Assembly: GCF_019656455.1 (NCBI RefSeq)
Contig: NZ_BPMK01000014.1
Location: forward strand, 86,517-150,516
Length of the DNA stretch: 64,000 nucleotides
DNA from: Noviherbaspirillum aridicola
GTDB lineage: Bacteria; Pseudomonadota; Gammaproteobacteria; Burkholderiales; Burkholderiaceae_D
Direction: 5' to 3'
Each line of letters opens with the position of its first letter. Position 1 is the first letter of the stretch. The position numbers and the translations under genes are program-made. Below the pieces are notes generated by a model. That model had not been told where the DNA came from and ran no database searches. It saw nothing but the letters and a program-made list of their open reading frames with translations. Of this stretch, positions 8,840 to 18,635 are shown in pieces.

Positions 8840-9985
8840 TTAGCTCTTGGTGCCGGCCGGCTTGCGGCCGAAGTAGTGGTTGAAGGCCATGCGGCGCGGG
8901 TTGTTGGTATCCATGTCCCACTTCACCGCGCGCGCGGCGAAGGCCTGCATCGACTTCTCCACTTCCTGGAACAGCGGGTTGCCTTCGCGCTTCTTGGCGA
9001 CCACCTCGTCCCACACCTTGAGCTGCTCCTGCAGGAAGGCGTCGGGCGTCTTGTAGAACTTGACGCCGTCCTTGGTCTGCAGCTCGATGTAGTCCTTGGA
9101 ATAGCGGTCGACCGCCTTCCACGACATGTCGGCCGAGGAGGCCTCGACGGCGTTGTCGATGATGGCGCGCAGCTTGGCCGGCAGCGCGTTGTACTTGGTC
9201 TTGTTGAAGGTGATCTCGAACTGCTCCGAGCTCTGGTGGAAGCTCTGCAGCATGCACACCTTGGAGACGTCGGGGAAGCCGAGGATGCGGTCGGAAGTCG
9301 CGTTGTTGAACTCGGCGCCGTCGAGCAGGCCGCGGTCCAGCGCCGGCACGATTTCACCGCCGGGCAGCGCGTTGACCGCCGCGCCCATGCTTGTGAACAG
9401 GTCGATCGCCAGGCCGTTGGTGCGGTACTTCAGTCCCTTGAAGTCCTCGCGCTTGGTGACGGGCTTCTTGAACCAGCCCAGCGGCTGGGTCGGCATCGGG
9501 CCGGTCAGGAAGGACACGACGTTGGCGCCGATGGAGTCGTACAGCTTGGCCAGCAGCTCCTTGCCGCCGCCGTACTTGTGCCAGGCCAGGACCATGTTGG
9601 CGTCCATGCCGTAGGCCGGGCCCGAGGTCCACAGGGCGATGGCCGCCTGCTTGCCGTAGTTGTAGCCCATCACGCCGTGGCCGCCGTCGAGCGTGCCCTT
9701 GGAGACCGCGTCGAGCAGGCCGAAGGCGGGCACCACCGCGCCGGCGGGCAGCACTTCGATCTTGAGTTCGCCGCCGGTCATGTCGTTGACCTTCCTGGCG
9801 AAGTCGTTGGCGTACTCGTGGAAGATGTCCTTGGCCGGCCAGGTGCTCTGGAAACGGAAGGAGGTCTGGGTCTGCGCGGTGGCGATGGCCGGGAAAGCCA
9901 TCGCGGTCGCGGTCGCGGTGCCGGCGGCGGCCTTGCCGAGGAAGCGGCGACGCGAGGGGGCGGCTTGCTTGGTGCTCTTCTTCAT
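8840..9985 (-). CDS. TRAP transporter periplasmic substrate-binding protein (DctP/FcbT1 type), Tat-exported
   Basis: This 381-aa protein has a twin-arginine signal SRRRFLG at residues 11-17, then an Ala-rich hydrophobic region and probable cleavage after ATA near residue 37. The mature part begins FRFQSTWPAKDIFHEYANDF and shows the DctP fold. Features include VLPAGAVVPAFGLLDAVSKG, the Arg motif LKYRTNGLAIDLF and the late LDGAEFNNATSD segment. The family (COG4663) includes 2-oxo acid-binding TakP and FcbT1; a carboxylate ligand is likely but the exact substrate is unknown. It is the first gene of the TRAP operon and is followed by a terminator-like hairpin, consistent with its being needed in excess over the permeases. 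Confidence 0.9.
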   Translation of the reverse strand: MKKSTKQAAPSRRRFLGKAAAGTATATAMAFPAIATAQTQTSFRFQSTWPAKDIFHEYANDFARKVNDMTGGELKIEVLPAGAVVPAFGLLDAVSKGTLDGGHGVMGYNYGKQAAIALWTSGPAYGMDANMVLAWHKYGGGKELLAKLYDSIGANVVSFLTGPMPTQPLGWFKKPVTKREDFKGLKYRTNGLAIDLFTSMGAAVNALPGGEIVPALDRGLLDGAEFNNATSDRILGFPDVSKVCMLQSFHQSSEQFEITFNKTKYNALPAKLRAIIDNAVEASSADMSWKAVDRYSKDYIELQTKDGVKFYKTPDAFLQEQLKVWDEVVAKKREGNPLFQEVEKSMQAFAARAVKWDMDTNNPRRMAFNHYFGRKPAGTKS

Positions 9986-10432
9986 GGTGTCTCTCTCCGT
10001 AATATGTTTTCGAATACCACGCTGAAAATTGTCGTCCGGAATCTTTTGCTGATGTTGAGATCGAACAAAGGCGGCGAACCGTCGTACGATTGCCCCTGGC
10101 GATTATTCCGTCAAGCCGCAGTGCAGCATTTTGCGGTTTTGCCGCATGCCTCCTTCTGAAGGCGCGCGCCCAGACGTAAGGAAGGCGTAAGTTTCACCCC
10201 GGGGCGCGCCCGATATGTTCCCCGCGACACTGTTTTTGCTGCACTGCGGAGCGGTTTATGTTGCAGTGCAAGCATGAAAAAGATTCACGTCGCCGGGGGC
10301 GCAGGCGCTACCATCCTTACCTTTGATTTCCCGCAACGTTACGCATCCTTTACAATTAAAAACTTGCCGCACGGCAATACTATGTAAAAATGAGGTATTA
10401 CCGCTGCGCGGGCCTCCCATTCTTGCCGCAAC
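9986..10432. other. 447-bp divergent control region between TRAP and DUF1631 genes
   Basis: No coding signal was found. The region serves as the start area of two divergent units. It holds a short hairpin (TGCGG-TTTTG-CCGCA near 10131-10145), three occurrences of the GCAGTGCA/TGCACTGC core (one near 10121, one in 10240-10248, one at 10264-10270), and an AT-rich stretch (10320-10395) with TTTACAATT and TATGTAAAAATGAGG that is a plausible promoter for the gene starting at 10433. Confidence 0.5.
10259..10271 (+). promoter_or_regulatory. Candidate PhaR/PhbF-type operator
   Basis: TGTTGCAGTGCAA matches the pattern TG-N-TGC-N3-GCAA that I recall for Herbaspirillum PhbF, the polyhydroxybutyrate regulator. 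A partial inverted copy (TGCTGCACTGC) lies about 20 bp upstream at 10238-10248. It is about 160 bp ahead of the DUF1631 gene. The match is from memory and is only one motif instance. Confidence 0.35.
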
Positions 10433-12490
10433 ATGAACGCCCTATTCCTCGACGCCTCAGACGCCCGACGAGAAGCGCTCGGCGAGCTGGTCGATGTCGC
10501 CACTCAGGCGGCCAATCCCCAGATCGACGCGCTGACGAACCGCATTGCCGACGCCCTGCAGCGGGCCGCGACCGGCGGCGCGCCGTCCGAGGCGCCGATT
10601 TGCCAGCGCGCGGCCGACCTGCTCAGGAAGAACCGCTATCCGTTCTACTACGTCGTCGCCGCCCGCCTCGCCGCGCTGCTCGAGCGCGAAGCCGGCCTCG
10701 GTGACGGCGGGCTCGAGCCGCCGGCGCCGCTGGCGGCCGACCTGGAAGTCGACAAGAAACTCTGCCTGATCAAGGCTAGCCAGGCGCTCGAGCATGAACA
10801 CGCGGAACGCCTGGGCAGCCTGAACCTGCGGCTGGCGGCGCTGCTCGGCCGCGACACGCTCGGTACCGCCGACAATCCATTCCGCCCGCAGGTCTTTCTC
10901 GAGGCGCTGCACGAGGCCTGGTGCGAGTTCCAGCCCGACGCCGGCGCGCATCACCTGCTGTATCCGCTGCTGGGAAGCACCCTGGGCTTCGACATGGGTC
11001 CCATCCTGCACGCGCTCAACAATGCGCTCGCCCGCCGCGGCGTGTCGCTGAACGTCGCCGCGCCGGCGGCGGCGGCGAAGACCGGGGTCGCCGCGCCGGC
11101 GGACAACGATCCCCTGCTGCAAAAGCTGCGCCGGCTTTTCCCGACGCAAGAGCCGCAGACGAGCGGTCGCGCGCCGACGGGCGCCTTTCCCTCGCTGTTC
11201 CAGGACGAGGTGCTGCAGACGACACGTTCGCGCCATGAGCTGCTCAACCTGCTGACCCGCATGCAGGGCCGCCTGGCGTCACTGCTGCCGGCCGATATCC
11301 GCCGCGAGGCGCCCGATGCGGAGCTGTCGCGGGCCGACGATGCGGCGCTCGCGCTGGTGGCCCGCATCTTCGCCATCATCCGCAGCAATCCGCACCTGGC
11401 CGAGCCGATGAAGGCAGCCATCCTGTCGCTGCATCTGCCGGTGCTCAAGGCGGTGCTCGGCGACCACGATTTCTTCTTCCGGGACAGCCATCCGGTGCGC
11501 CGCACGATCGAACTGCTGGTGCGGCTGGCGCTCGGCTGGGACCGCCGCATGGGCGAGACCGATCCGGTGTATCCGGTGTTCAGGCGCAGCGTGGCGCGCA
11601 TCGTGGCCGATGCCGATACCCACATCGGCGTGTTCGCCGAAGTCGCGACCGAACTCGAAGCCTTCGCCAAGCGCGACCAGACCGCGACCGAGCAGGCGCT
11701 GGCGCAGCCGATCGCCGGCGCGCTGAAGAAGGAAAAGCGGCTGCAGGCCCAGCGCGCGGCGCGCCACGAAGTGGCGCTGCGCATCGGCACCGGCGAGGTG
11801 GCCGCCTTCGTCGAGACCTTCCTCGAGGACAAGTGGGTATCGGTGCTGACGCTGGCCTATGTGGCGCGCGATGAGAAACCCCATGCGGTCGAGAGCGCGC
11901 TGCGCACGATGGACGAGCTGGTGTGGAGCGTCAAGCCGAAGATCACCGCTGAGGAGCGCAAGGAACTGCTGTCGCGCCTGCCGCCGATGATCGCGATGCT
12001 CAACAAGTGGCTCGATGCGATCAAGTGGACCGACGAGAGCCGGGTGCGCTTCTTCACCGAGCTGGCGAAGTGCCACGCCTCGCTGGTGCGCGCGCCGCTG
12101 GAAGTGTCGCCGCAGCGGCAGGTGGAGCTGGCGGTCGAAGCGGCGCAGAAGGCGGCCGAACGGCGCGAACTGCGCCGCATGCAGCAGCAGCCCGAGCCGG
12201 CGCCCGACGCCTTCGACGACATGGTCTCGCGGCTGCAGAGCGGCGCCTGGCTCGCCTTCCGCCAGGAGGGCGAGGGCGTGGTCAAGCTCAAGCTGGCGTG
12301 GATCAGTCCGATGCGCAACCTGTACCTGTTCGCCACCCGCGACCGCAAGGAAGCGATGACGCTGGAAGCGCCGCAACTGGCGCAGACGCTGCGCGAGCAG
12401 AAGGCGCAGGTGGTGCCGGCGGCCGGGCTGGTCGGCCATGCGCTGGCGGAGGCGCTCAACGAAGACGGCGGCGCGCTCGCGGCCGCCTGA
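10433..12490 (+). CDS. DUF1631 family protein, possible C-terminal PilZ-like domain
   Basis: This 685-aa soluble protein matches the DUF1631 family. Key segments are the helical middle region (VETFLEDKWVSVLTLAYVAR; ALRTMDELVWSVKPKITAEER; LLSRLPPMIAMLNKWLDAI) and a C-terminal beta-rich part at residues about 600-670 (GAWLAFRQEGEGVVKLKLAW; SPMRNLYLFATRDRKEAMTL). That C-terminal part resembles PilZ-like domains attached to DUF1631 in other proteobacteria. c-di-GMP binding is an inference; no clear RxxxR plus (D/N)xSxxG pair is visible. The N-terminus (MNALFLDASDARREALGEL) follows a long control region. NnrU is encoded downstream with 100 bp between. Confidence 0.75.
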   Translation: MNALFLDASDARREALGELVDVATQAANPQIDALTNRIADALQRAATGGAPSEAPICQRAADLLRKNRYPFYYVVAARLAALLEREAGLGDGGLEPPAPLAADLEVDKKLCLIKASQALEHEHAERLGSLNLRLAALLGRDTLGTADNPFRPQVFLEALHEAWCEFQPDAGAHHLLYPLLGSTLGFDMGPILHALNNALARRGVSLNVAAPAAAAKTGVAAPADNDPLLQKLRRLFPTQEPQTSGRAPTGAFPSLFQDEVLQTTRSRHELLNLLTRMQGRLASLLPADIRREAPDAELSRADDAALALVARIFAIIRSNPHLAEPMKAAILSLHLPVLKAVLGDHDFFFRDSHPVRRTIELLVRLALGWDRRMGETDPVYPVFRRSVARIVADADTHIGVFAEVATELEAFAKRDQTATEQALAQPIAGALKKEKRLQAQRAARHEVALRIGTGEVAAFVETFLEDKWVSVLTLAYVARDEKPHAVESALRTMDELVWSVKPKITAEERKELLSRLPPMIAMLNKWLDAIKWTDESRVRFFTELAKCHASLVRAPLEVSPQRQVELAVEAAQKAAERRELRRMQQQPEPAPDAFDDMVSRLQSGAWLAFRQEGEGVVKLKLAWISPMRNLYLFATRDRKEAMTLEAPQLAQTLREQKAQVVPAAGLVGHALAEALNEDGGALAAA

Positions 12491-12590
12491 GCAGGCGGGC
12501 GGCGCGGCGCGGCAGGCTCGCCGCGCGCGCCGACTTGTGGTGTAATCCGCGCATTGCGGCGGCATGCCGCGCCCCGGAAAGGCTCGCACC

Positions 12591-13157
12591 ATGGCAATCC
12601 TGATCCTCGGCCTGCTGCTGTTCCTCGGCATCCATCTCGTCCCCACGCTGACCGGGCTGCGCACGCGGCTCTACGGCGCGCTCGGGGAAAAACGCTACAA
12701 GGGACTGTTCTCCCTGGCCTCGGCGCTGGGCCTGGTGCTGATCGTCATCGGCTACGCCCGGGCGCCGGCCGAACCCCGGCTGTTCGCGCCGTTCATCGGC
12801 GCGATCCATGCCGCGCCGCTGGCGGTCGCGGTGTCCTTCGTACTGCTGGCATCGGCCAACATGCGTACCCACATCCGGCGCAAGCTGCGCCATCCGATGC
12901 TGATCGGCGTGCTGATCTGGTCGCTCGTGCACCTGCTGGCCAACGGCGAGCTGCGGGCGACGGTGCTGTTCGGCGCCTTCCTGGCCTGGGCGGCGATCGA
13001 CCTGGCGTCGGCCACGGCGCGCGGCGCGGTGAAATCCTTCCAGCCCAGCGTGGGCCAGGATATCGGCGCGGTGGTCGGGGGCATCGGGCTGGCGGCGCTG
13101 GTGATGACGTATCACCGCCAGCTGTTCGGCGTCGTCGCCGTACCCTGGGGCGGGTAG
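12591..13157 (+). CDS. NnrU family membrane protein
   Basis: This 188-aa protein has five to six hydrophobic helices and matches NnrU: LGLLLFLGIHLVPTLTGLR near the start, the central ASANMRTHIRRKLRHPMLIG, then WSLVHLLANGE. NnrU was named from denitrifying Rhodobacter, where it lies with nitric-oxide genes; its biochemical role is unresolved, and many betaproteobacteria carry it without denitrification genes. No nir or nor gene is visible here. ATG 12591 (MAILILG) is preceded by GGAAAGG at 7-9 nt; an upstream ATG at 12564 lacks a ribosome binding site. The gene converges on a GGDEF/EAL gene 13 bp away. Confidence 0.85.
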   Translation: MAILILGLLLFLGIHLVPTLTGLRTRLYGALGEKRYKGLFSLASALGLVLIVIGYARAPAEPRLFAPFIGAIHAAPLAVAVSFVLLASANMRTHIRRKLRHPMLIGVLIWSLVHLLANGELRATVLFGAFLAWAAIDLASATARGAVKSFQPSVGQDIGAVVGGIGLAALVMTYHRQLFGVVAVPWGG

Positions 13158-13170
13158 CACCCGGCTCTGC

Positions 13171-15279
13171 TCAGCGTCGCAGGCAGGTCGCGGCGAAGGC
13201 ATCGGCCGGCATCGGGCGGCCGAAGTGGAAGCCCTGCACGTCGTCGCATCCGTTCTCGTGCAGGAAGCGCCGCTGGTCTTCGTTCTCCACGCCCTCGGCC
13301 ACCACTTTCAGGTTCAGGATATGGCCGAGCGAGATGATGGCCTTGGCGATCGCCGCGTCGTCCTGGTCGACCGCGATGTCGTTGACGAAGGAACGGTCGA
13401 TCTTCAGGGTGTCGACCGGGAAGCGCTTGAGATAGTTGAGGCTGGAGTAGCCGGTGCCGAAATCGTCGATGGCGATGCACACGCCGAGCTCCTTGAGCTG
13501 CCGCAGCGTTTCCAGCGACTTGTCGACGTCGCGCATGACCACGGTTTCGGTGATTTCCAGCTCGAGGCAGTGCGGCGGCAGGCCGCTCGCGGCGAGCGCC
13601 TTGCGCACCACCTCGACCACGTCCCCGCGCGCGAGCTGGCGCGGCGACAGGTTGACCGAGATCGGGATCGGAGCCAGGCCGGCGCGCTGCCAGGCGACGT
13701 TCTGGGCGCAGGCGGTCCGCAGCACCCATTCGCCGATCTCGATGATCATGCCGCTCTCCTCGGCCAGGCCGATGAAGTGGGCCGGGGGCACCATGCCGCG
13801 CTGCGGGTGGCGCCAGCGCAGCAGGGCCTCGGCGCCGACCACGCCGCCGCTGGCCATGCGCACCTTCGGCTGGTAGTGCAGCACGAATTCATCGTTGGCC
13901 AGCGCATGGCGCAGGCTGTTGAGGGTCTCCAGGCGCTCGGTGGCATGCGCGTTCATCTCGGCCGAGAAGTACTCGAAGCTGTTGCGGCCGAGCTCCTTGG
14001 CCTTGTACATCGCCGAGTCGGCGTTGCGCAGCAGCGCGTCGGCGTCCTGTCCGTCGTCCGGATACATGCTGATGCCGACGCTGCAGGTGACCTGCAGCTG
14101 TATGCCGTTGACCGCCCAGGGCTCGGCGACGACGGCGATGATGCGGCGCACCGTGTCGGCCACCGCTTCGCAGCCCGCCTGGTGCGGCAGCACGAGCACG
14201 AATTCGTCGCCGCCCTGGCGGGCGACGGTGTCGGCGGCGCGCACGCATGACTTCAGTCGTTCCGCGACGACCTTGAGCAGCTCGTCGCCCACCTGGTGGC
14301 CGAGACTGTCGTTGATGAACTTGAACTGGTCGAGGTCGATGAAGGCGACGGCGGCGATCTCGCCGTTGCGGCGCGCGTTCTCGATCGCCTGCTGCAGGCG
14401 GTCGTAAAGCAGGTTGCGGTTGGGCAGGCCGGTCAGCGCATCGTGGGTGGCCTGGTGGCGGATGCGCGCCTCGTATACCTTGCGCTCGCTGATGTCGACG
14501 ACGGTGCCTTCGTAGCACTGGACCGTGCCGGCGGCGTCGCGCACCACGCGTGCGTTCTCGGATATCCAGATGACGCTGCCGTCGTGCCGGCGCACCTGGG
14601 ATTCGAAATTGACGACTTTTCCATACTCGCTCATCTGGCGCAGGAATTCGGCGCGGCGGCCGGTCTCGACATAGAGCTGCTGGTCGATGTCGCGCAGGGT
14701 GGCGACCATTTCCTCGGGCGACGCGTAGCCGTACATGCGGGCCAGGGCCGGATTGACGGCGAGATAGCCCTTGTCGGGCGTCGACTGGAAGATGCCTTCG
14801 ACCGCGTTCTCGAAGATGCTGCGGTAGCGGCGCTCGGCCTCGTGCAGGGCCTGCTCCGCCTCCTTGCGCTGCGTGACATCCTGCACGAAGCCTTCCAGCG
14901 CCACGTAGCCGCCCTGCCGGTCGCGCACGCCGACGCCGTGCTCCTCCACCCAGCGCACCGCGCCGTCTTCGCGCACGATCCGGTACTCCACGCGGAAGCG
15001 GCGGCCCGCCTCGAGGGCGGCGAAGATCTCGTCGCGTACCCGCACGCGGTCGTCCGCGTGGGTGAGCCGTTCATAATTCACCCGCTCGCGCAGGAAGGCT
15101 TCGGCGTCATGCCCGGTCAGCGCCAGGCAGCCGCCGCTCAGAAACTCCATGGTCCAGTTCTCGTCGATCCGCATGCGGTAGGCCATGCCTTCGAATCTGT
15201 CGAGCAAGGCCCCGGGCAACCCGGCCTCGGACGACGGACAGGAACGGGACGCTGGCAATGCGCAGACTGGCTTACCCAT
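13171..15279 (-). CDS. PAS-PAS-GGDEF-EAL protein (c-di-GMP turnover)
   Basis: This 702-aa cytoplasmic protein has PAS1 (about 25-138), PAS2 (147-268), a GGDEF domain (275-440) and an EAL domain (450-700). The cyclase signature GGDEF is intact at 356-360 and the inhibitory RxxD site (RAAD) is at 347-350. The phosphodiesterase motif EALLR is at 484-488, and DDFGTGYSS and VVAEGVE are retained. Both activities are therefore possible, with the PAS modules presumably setting the balance; the ligand is unknown. No membrane segment is seen. AAGGA lies 6 nt before ATG 15279. The gene diverges from the phosphorelay operon across 333 bp and may share its control. Confidence 0.92.
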   Translation of the reverse strand: MGKPVCALPASRSCPSSEAGLPGALLDRFEGMAYRMRIDENWTMEFLSGGCLALTGHDAEAFLRERVNYERLTHADDRVRVRDEIFAALEAGRRFRVEYRIVREDGAVRWVEEHGVGVRDRQGGYVALEGFVQDVTQRKEAEQALHEAERRYRSIFENAVEGIFQSTPDKGYLAVNPALARMYGYASPEEMVATLRDIDQQLYVETGRRAEFLRQMSEYGKVVNFESQVRRHDGSVIWISENARVVRDAAGTVQCYEGTVVDISERKVYEARIRHQATHDALTGLPNRNLLYDRLQQAIENARRNGEIAAVAFIDLDQFKFINDSLGHQVGDELLKVVAERLKSCVRAADTVARQGGDEFVLVLPHQAGCEAVADTVRRIIAVVAEPWAVNGIQLQVTCSVGISMYPDDGQDADALLRNADSAMYKAKELGRNSFEYFSAEMNAHATERLETLNSLRHALANDEFVLHYQPKVRMASGGVVGAEALLRWRHPQRGMVPPAHFIGLAEESGMIIEIGEWVLRTACAQNVAWQRAGLAPIPISVNLSPRQLARGDVVEVVRKALAASGLPPHCLELEITETVVMRDVDKSLETLRQLKELGVCIAIDDFGTGYSSLNYLKRFPVDTLKIDRSFVNDIAVDQDDAAIAKAIISLGHILNLKVVAEGVENEDQRRFLHENGCDDVQGFHFGRPMPADAFAATCLRR

Positions 15280-15612
15280 GGCGGATCCTTCAGGTGCCGC
15301 GGCAACAGCATCGCGGCGGTTCTTGGGAATTTCTCAACAGCAATTTCAGTGCCAGGAGAAATGCACCATGCTTGTGCAGCCGCTCGTACTTCTGCAGAGA
15401 AGTGTAAGCCGGTAGAATCGCCTCGTCCGCCCGCCCATTCCGCCGCAACTTCGCCTGCGCCGTGCACTCAGTCCTTGTCCGGGGTCATGAATCCGCCCCG
15501 GTCGCCGCACTGCTTCGGGGCGCGGGCGCGAACAATCCGTCGGCGACGCCGATTAACCGAGCACACTGAGCAGCCCCCGGCGCGCACCGTCGCGCCGCCA
15601 CCGGAACACGAA
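15280..15612. other. 333-bp divergent region between GGDEF-EAL gene and phosphorelay operon
   Basis: No convincing gene. A small hairpin ACTTCT-GCAG-AGAAGT occurs at 15388-15403, followed by TAGAAT (15413-15418), which could be the -10 element of a plus-strand promoter for the kinase operon. The remainder is GC-rich and featureless. Confidence 0.4.
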
Positions 15613-18219
15613 ATGCAGCCTTCCAACGACATGCGCGACGCGTCAGACAGCCGCCTCGAGCGCATCGCCCGCACCGCCCGCCGCCTGTTCGGCGCGGCGG
15701 CCGCCGCGGTATGGCTGGAGCGGAACGGCGAACGCCGCCTGCTGGCCTTGCAGGGCGACAGCGGCGGGCGGGAATGGCTGCAGGCGGAATGCGCGCGCGT
15801 CGTCGCCGAGGGCGTGCCGCTGCTTTCCGGCGCGCCGGGCGACTTCGCGGGATGGCCGCTGCGCGCGGTCGATGGCGCCCGGGTCGGCGCGCTCGCGGTG
15901 GTGGGCAGCCGCCCGCTCACCGGGGAAGACCATGAATCGGCGCGCGACCTGGTCTGCTGGGCGGAATCGGAACTGGCGCGCGCCGCGCTGCAGCAATCCC
16001 TGGTCGCCGCGCGCGAGGGCGAGTCGCGCCTGCACGCGGTGATCGACAACATCGCCGACGGCATCATCACGCTTGACCAGTACGGCAAGATCGTGAGCAT
16101 CAACCGCGCGGCGGTGCGCATCTTCGGCTATCAGCCGGAGGAAGTCAGGGGCCAGAACGTCAAGGTGCTGATGCCGGTGGTCTACCACGAGGCGCACGAC
16201 GGGTATCTGAAGAATTTCCGCGATACCGGCACCACCCGGGTCATCGGCGTCGACCGCGAAGTCACCGGACGCCGCAAGGACAGCTCGCTGTTCTCGATGG
16301 AGCTGACCGTCAACGAAATGTGGCTCGACGGCAAGCGCGGCTTCGCGGGCATCATCCGCGACATCACCCAGCGCCGCGAAAACGAGCGCCGCCTGCGCGA
16401 GACGAATGCGCTGCTGCAGGCGATGATGAGCAGCACGGCCTCCTTCGTCTATGTGCGCGACCTGGACGGACGCTTCCTGTACGTCAACCGGGAATACGAG
16501 CAGCTGTTCGGCATCGAGGGCGAGAGCGTGGTCGGGCGCCCGGTGGAGCAGGTGCTGGCGCCGGAGCTGGCCCGCCACAACCGCGAGCGCGACCTGGCGC
16601 TGGTGCACGGCAGGGCGCTCGGGCCGCAGGAGGATGAAGTGACGCTGCCCGGCACCCGTCGCACCTACCTGGTGGTGCGCTCGCCGCTGTACAACGAGCA
16701 TGGCGAGATTTATGCCACCTGCGGCGTCGGCACCGACATCACCGAACGCAAGCGGACGGAGGAAATGAAGAATGAATTCATCTCCACCGTCTCGCACGAG
16801 CTGCGCACGCCGCTGACCTCGATCCGCGGCTCGCTCGGCCTGCTCACCGGCGGCGTCGCCGGCGAGCTGCCGGAACGGGCGCGCAATCTGCTGGCCATCG
16901 CCAACAACAACTGCGAGCGGCTGGTGCGGCTGATCAACGACATCCTCGACATCGAAAAGATCGAGTCGGGCAACATGCGCTTCGAACTGGTGCCGCAGCG
17001 CCTGCTGCCGCTGGTCGAGCAGGCGCTGGCGTCGATCCAGGGCTTCGCAGCCCAGTACCAGGTGCGATTCGCGCTGCACGCGCAAGCCGCGGACGCCCAT
17101 GTGGCGGCGGATGCCGACCGCATCGTGCAGGTGATCGTCAACCTGCTGTCGAACGCGGCCAAGTTCTCGCCGCCGGACAGCACGGTGGACGTGACGCTCA
17201 GCCGGTGCGATGCGCGGATCCGGCTGTCGGTGCGCGACCGCGGCCAGGGCGTGGGGCCGGAGTTCCGCGAGCGCATCTTCCAGAAATTCGCGCAGGCCGA
17301 CGCCTCCGACACCCGCGCCAAGGGCGGCACCGGCCTCGGCCTGTCGATTTCGCGCGCGATCGTCGAGCGCCATCACGGCAGCATCGATTTCCGCAACCTG
17401 CCCGACGGCGGCAGCGACTTCTTCTTCGAACTGCCGCTGGCCGAGGTGCCCACGCTGCGCGCAAGCCGCGCCGGCCGCGTGCTGATCGTCGAGGACGACC
17501 ACGACATCGCCCGCCTGCTGGCGATGATGCTGGAGCAGGCGGGCCTGAGCAGCGACATCGCGCACGACGCCGACGAGGCGCGCCGGCTGCTGGTGGAGCG
17601 CAGCTACGAAGCGATGACGCTGGACCTGTCGCTGCCGCGCGAGGACGGCATGTCGCTCCTGCGCTGGATACGCGGCCAGGAGCGCACCCGCGGCCTGCCG
17701 GTGGTGGTGGTCTCGGCGCGCGCCGCCGAGGGCCGGCGCAAGCTGACCGGCGGCGCGGTCGGCATCGTTGACTGGATTCCCAAGCCGATCGACGAAGCGC
17801 GGCTGGTGGCCTCGCTGCAGCAGGCGCTGGGCGCCGGCGCGGTCGACTCGCCGCGACTGCTGTACGTGGAAGACGACGCCGACCTGGTGAAAGTGGTCGG
17901 CGAGATGGTGGCGCCGGCATTCGCCGTGCATCATGCCGCCTCGCTGGCCGAGGCGCGGCGCATGCTGGCGGCCGAGACCTACAACCTGATCCTGCTCGAC
18001 CTGCAGCTGCCGGACGGGCATGGCTCGGAACTGCTGGGCGAGCTGCCGGCGCCCAACGCGGCCACGCCGGTGGTGGTGTTTTCGGTGGACGAGGCCAGCG
18101 GCGCCACCGCCGAAAGCGTGCATGCCGCGCTGGTCAAGGCGCGCACTTCGAATGAACAACTGCTGGATGTCCTGCATGCGCTGCTGGGACAGCCGGCGAG
18201 GGAGAAAGACAAGACATGA
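15613..18219 (+). CDS. Soluble hybrid sensor histidine kinase (GAF-like, PAS-PAS, HK, two receivers)
   Basis: This 868-aa protein has an N-terminal GAF-like region (10-130), PAS1 (138-255), PAS2 (263-380), HisKA with phospho-acceptor His395 (STVSHELRTP), an HATPase domain (N box ~510-516, [10 protein letters not shown] 571-580), and two receivers with Asp671 and Asp796. PAS1 is FixL-like: AHDGYL puts a His at 195 where FixL has its heme ligand, and the downstream REVTGRR resembles the FixL arginine region. No membrane helix is predicted, so sensing is cytoplasmic. Translation may start at ATG 15613 or 15631. It overlaps the next gene by ATGA. Phosphate likely flows to the HPt domain of the third gene. 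Confidence 0.9.
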   Translation: MQPSNDMRDASDSRLERIARTARRLFGAAAAAVWLERNGERRLLALQGDSGGREWLQAECARVVAEGVPLLSGAPGDFAGWPLRAVDGARVGALAVVGSRPLTGEDHESARDLVCWAESELARAALQQSLVAAREGESRLHAVIDNIADGIITLDQYGKIVSINRAAVRIFGYQPEEVRGQNVKVLMPVVYHEAHDGYLKNFRDTGTTRVIGVDREVTGRRKDSSLFSMELTVNEMWLDGKRGFAGIIRDITQRRENERRLRETNALLQAMMSSTASFVYVRDLDGRFLYVNREYEQLFGIEGESVVGRPVEQVLAPELARHNRERDLALVHGRALGPQEDEVTLPGTRRTYLVVRSPLYNEHGEIYATCGVGTDITERKRTEEMKNEFISTVSHELRTPLTSIRGSLGLLTGGVAGELPERARNLLAIANNNCERLVRLINDILDIEKIESGNMRFELVPQRLLPLVEQALASIQGFAAQYQVRFALHAQAADAHVAADADRIVQVIVNLLSNAAKFSPPDSTVDVTLSRCDARIRLSVRDRGQGVGPEFRERIFQKFAQADASDTRAKGGTGLGLSISRAIVERHHGSIDFRNLPDGGSDFFFELPLAEVPTLRASRAGRVLIVEDDHDIARLLAMMLEQAGLSSDIAHDADEARRLLVERSYEAMTLDLSLPREDGMSLLRWIRGQERTRGLPVVVVSARAAEGRRKLTGGAVGIVDWIPKPIDEARLVASLQQALGAGAVDSPRLLYVEDDADLVKVVGEMVAPAFAVHHAASLAEARRMLAAETYNLILLDLQLPDGHGSELLGELPAPNAATPVVVFSVDEASGATAESVHAALVKARTSNEQLLDVLHALLGQPAREKDKT

Positions 18220-18635
18220 GTCGCGGGACGCTCAACAACATCCTCTACGTGGAGGACGATGCCGACATCCGCATGGTGGCGCAGCTGGCGCTGGAAGCGG
18301 TGGGCGGCTTCAATGTGCGCCTGTGCGGCTCCGGACAGGAGGCGCTGGCGGCGATCGGCGACGGCTACCGCCCCGACCTGCTGCTGCTGGACGTGATGAT
18401 GCCGGGCATGGACGGCCCGAGCACGCTCGCCGAGTTGCGCCGGCTGCCGGCCACCGCCGCCACCCCCGCCGCCTTCATGACGGCCAAGGTGCAGGCCGGC
18501 GAAATCGCGCATTACCGCTCGCTCGGCGCGCTCGGCGTCATCGCCAAGCCCTTCGATCCGATGCAGCTGGCGCAGCAGGTGCGCGCGCTGTGGGCGCAGG
18601 AGGATCCGGGCGGACGGGAGACATCCGATGCCTGA
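18216..18635 (+). CDS. Single-domain response regulator
   Basis: This 139-aa protein is essentially one receiver domain. Acidic pocket residues lie in YVEDDAD (11-17), the phosphorylatable Asp59 is in LLLLDVMMPGMDG, the conserved Thr/Ala switch is near 90 (FMTAK) and Lys112 is in AKPFDP. It has no output domain, so it probably acts as a shuttle or phosphate sink between the hybrid kinase and the HPt domain of the next gene. The start codon overlaps the stop of the kinase gene (ATGA), and its own 3' end overlaps the next gene by 8 bp, so all three genes are likely translated as a coupled unit. Confidence 0.9.
   Translation: MSRGTLNNILYVEDDADIRMVAQLALEAVGGFNVRLCGSGQEALAAIGDGYRPDLLLLDVMMPGMDGPSTLAELRRLPATAATPAAFMTAKVQAGEIAHYRSLGALGVIAKPFDPMQLAQQVRALWAQEDPGGRETSDA

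Noticed and set aside
15643..18177. An 844-codon open frame on the minus strand opposite the hybrid kinase
   Set aside because: Its composition is dominated by His, Arg, Gln and Asp, it has no recognisable domain, and it is the antisense shadow of a kinase whose motifs are complete on the plus strand. The same applies to other long antisense frames in this GC-rich DNA.
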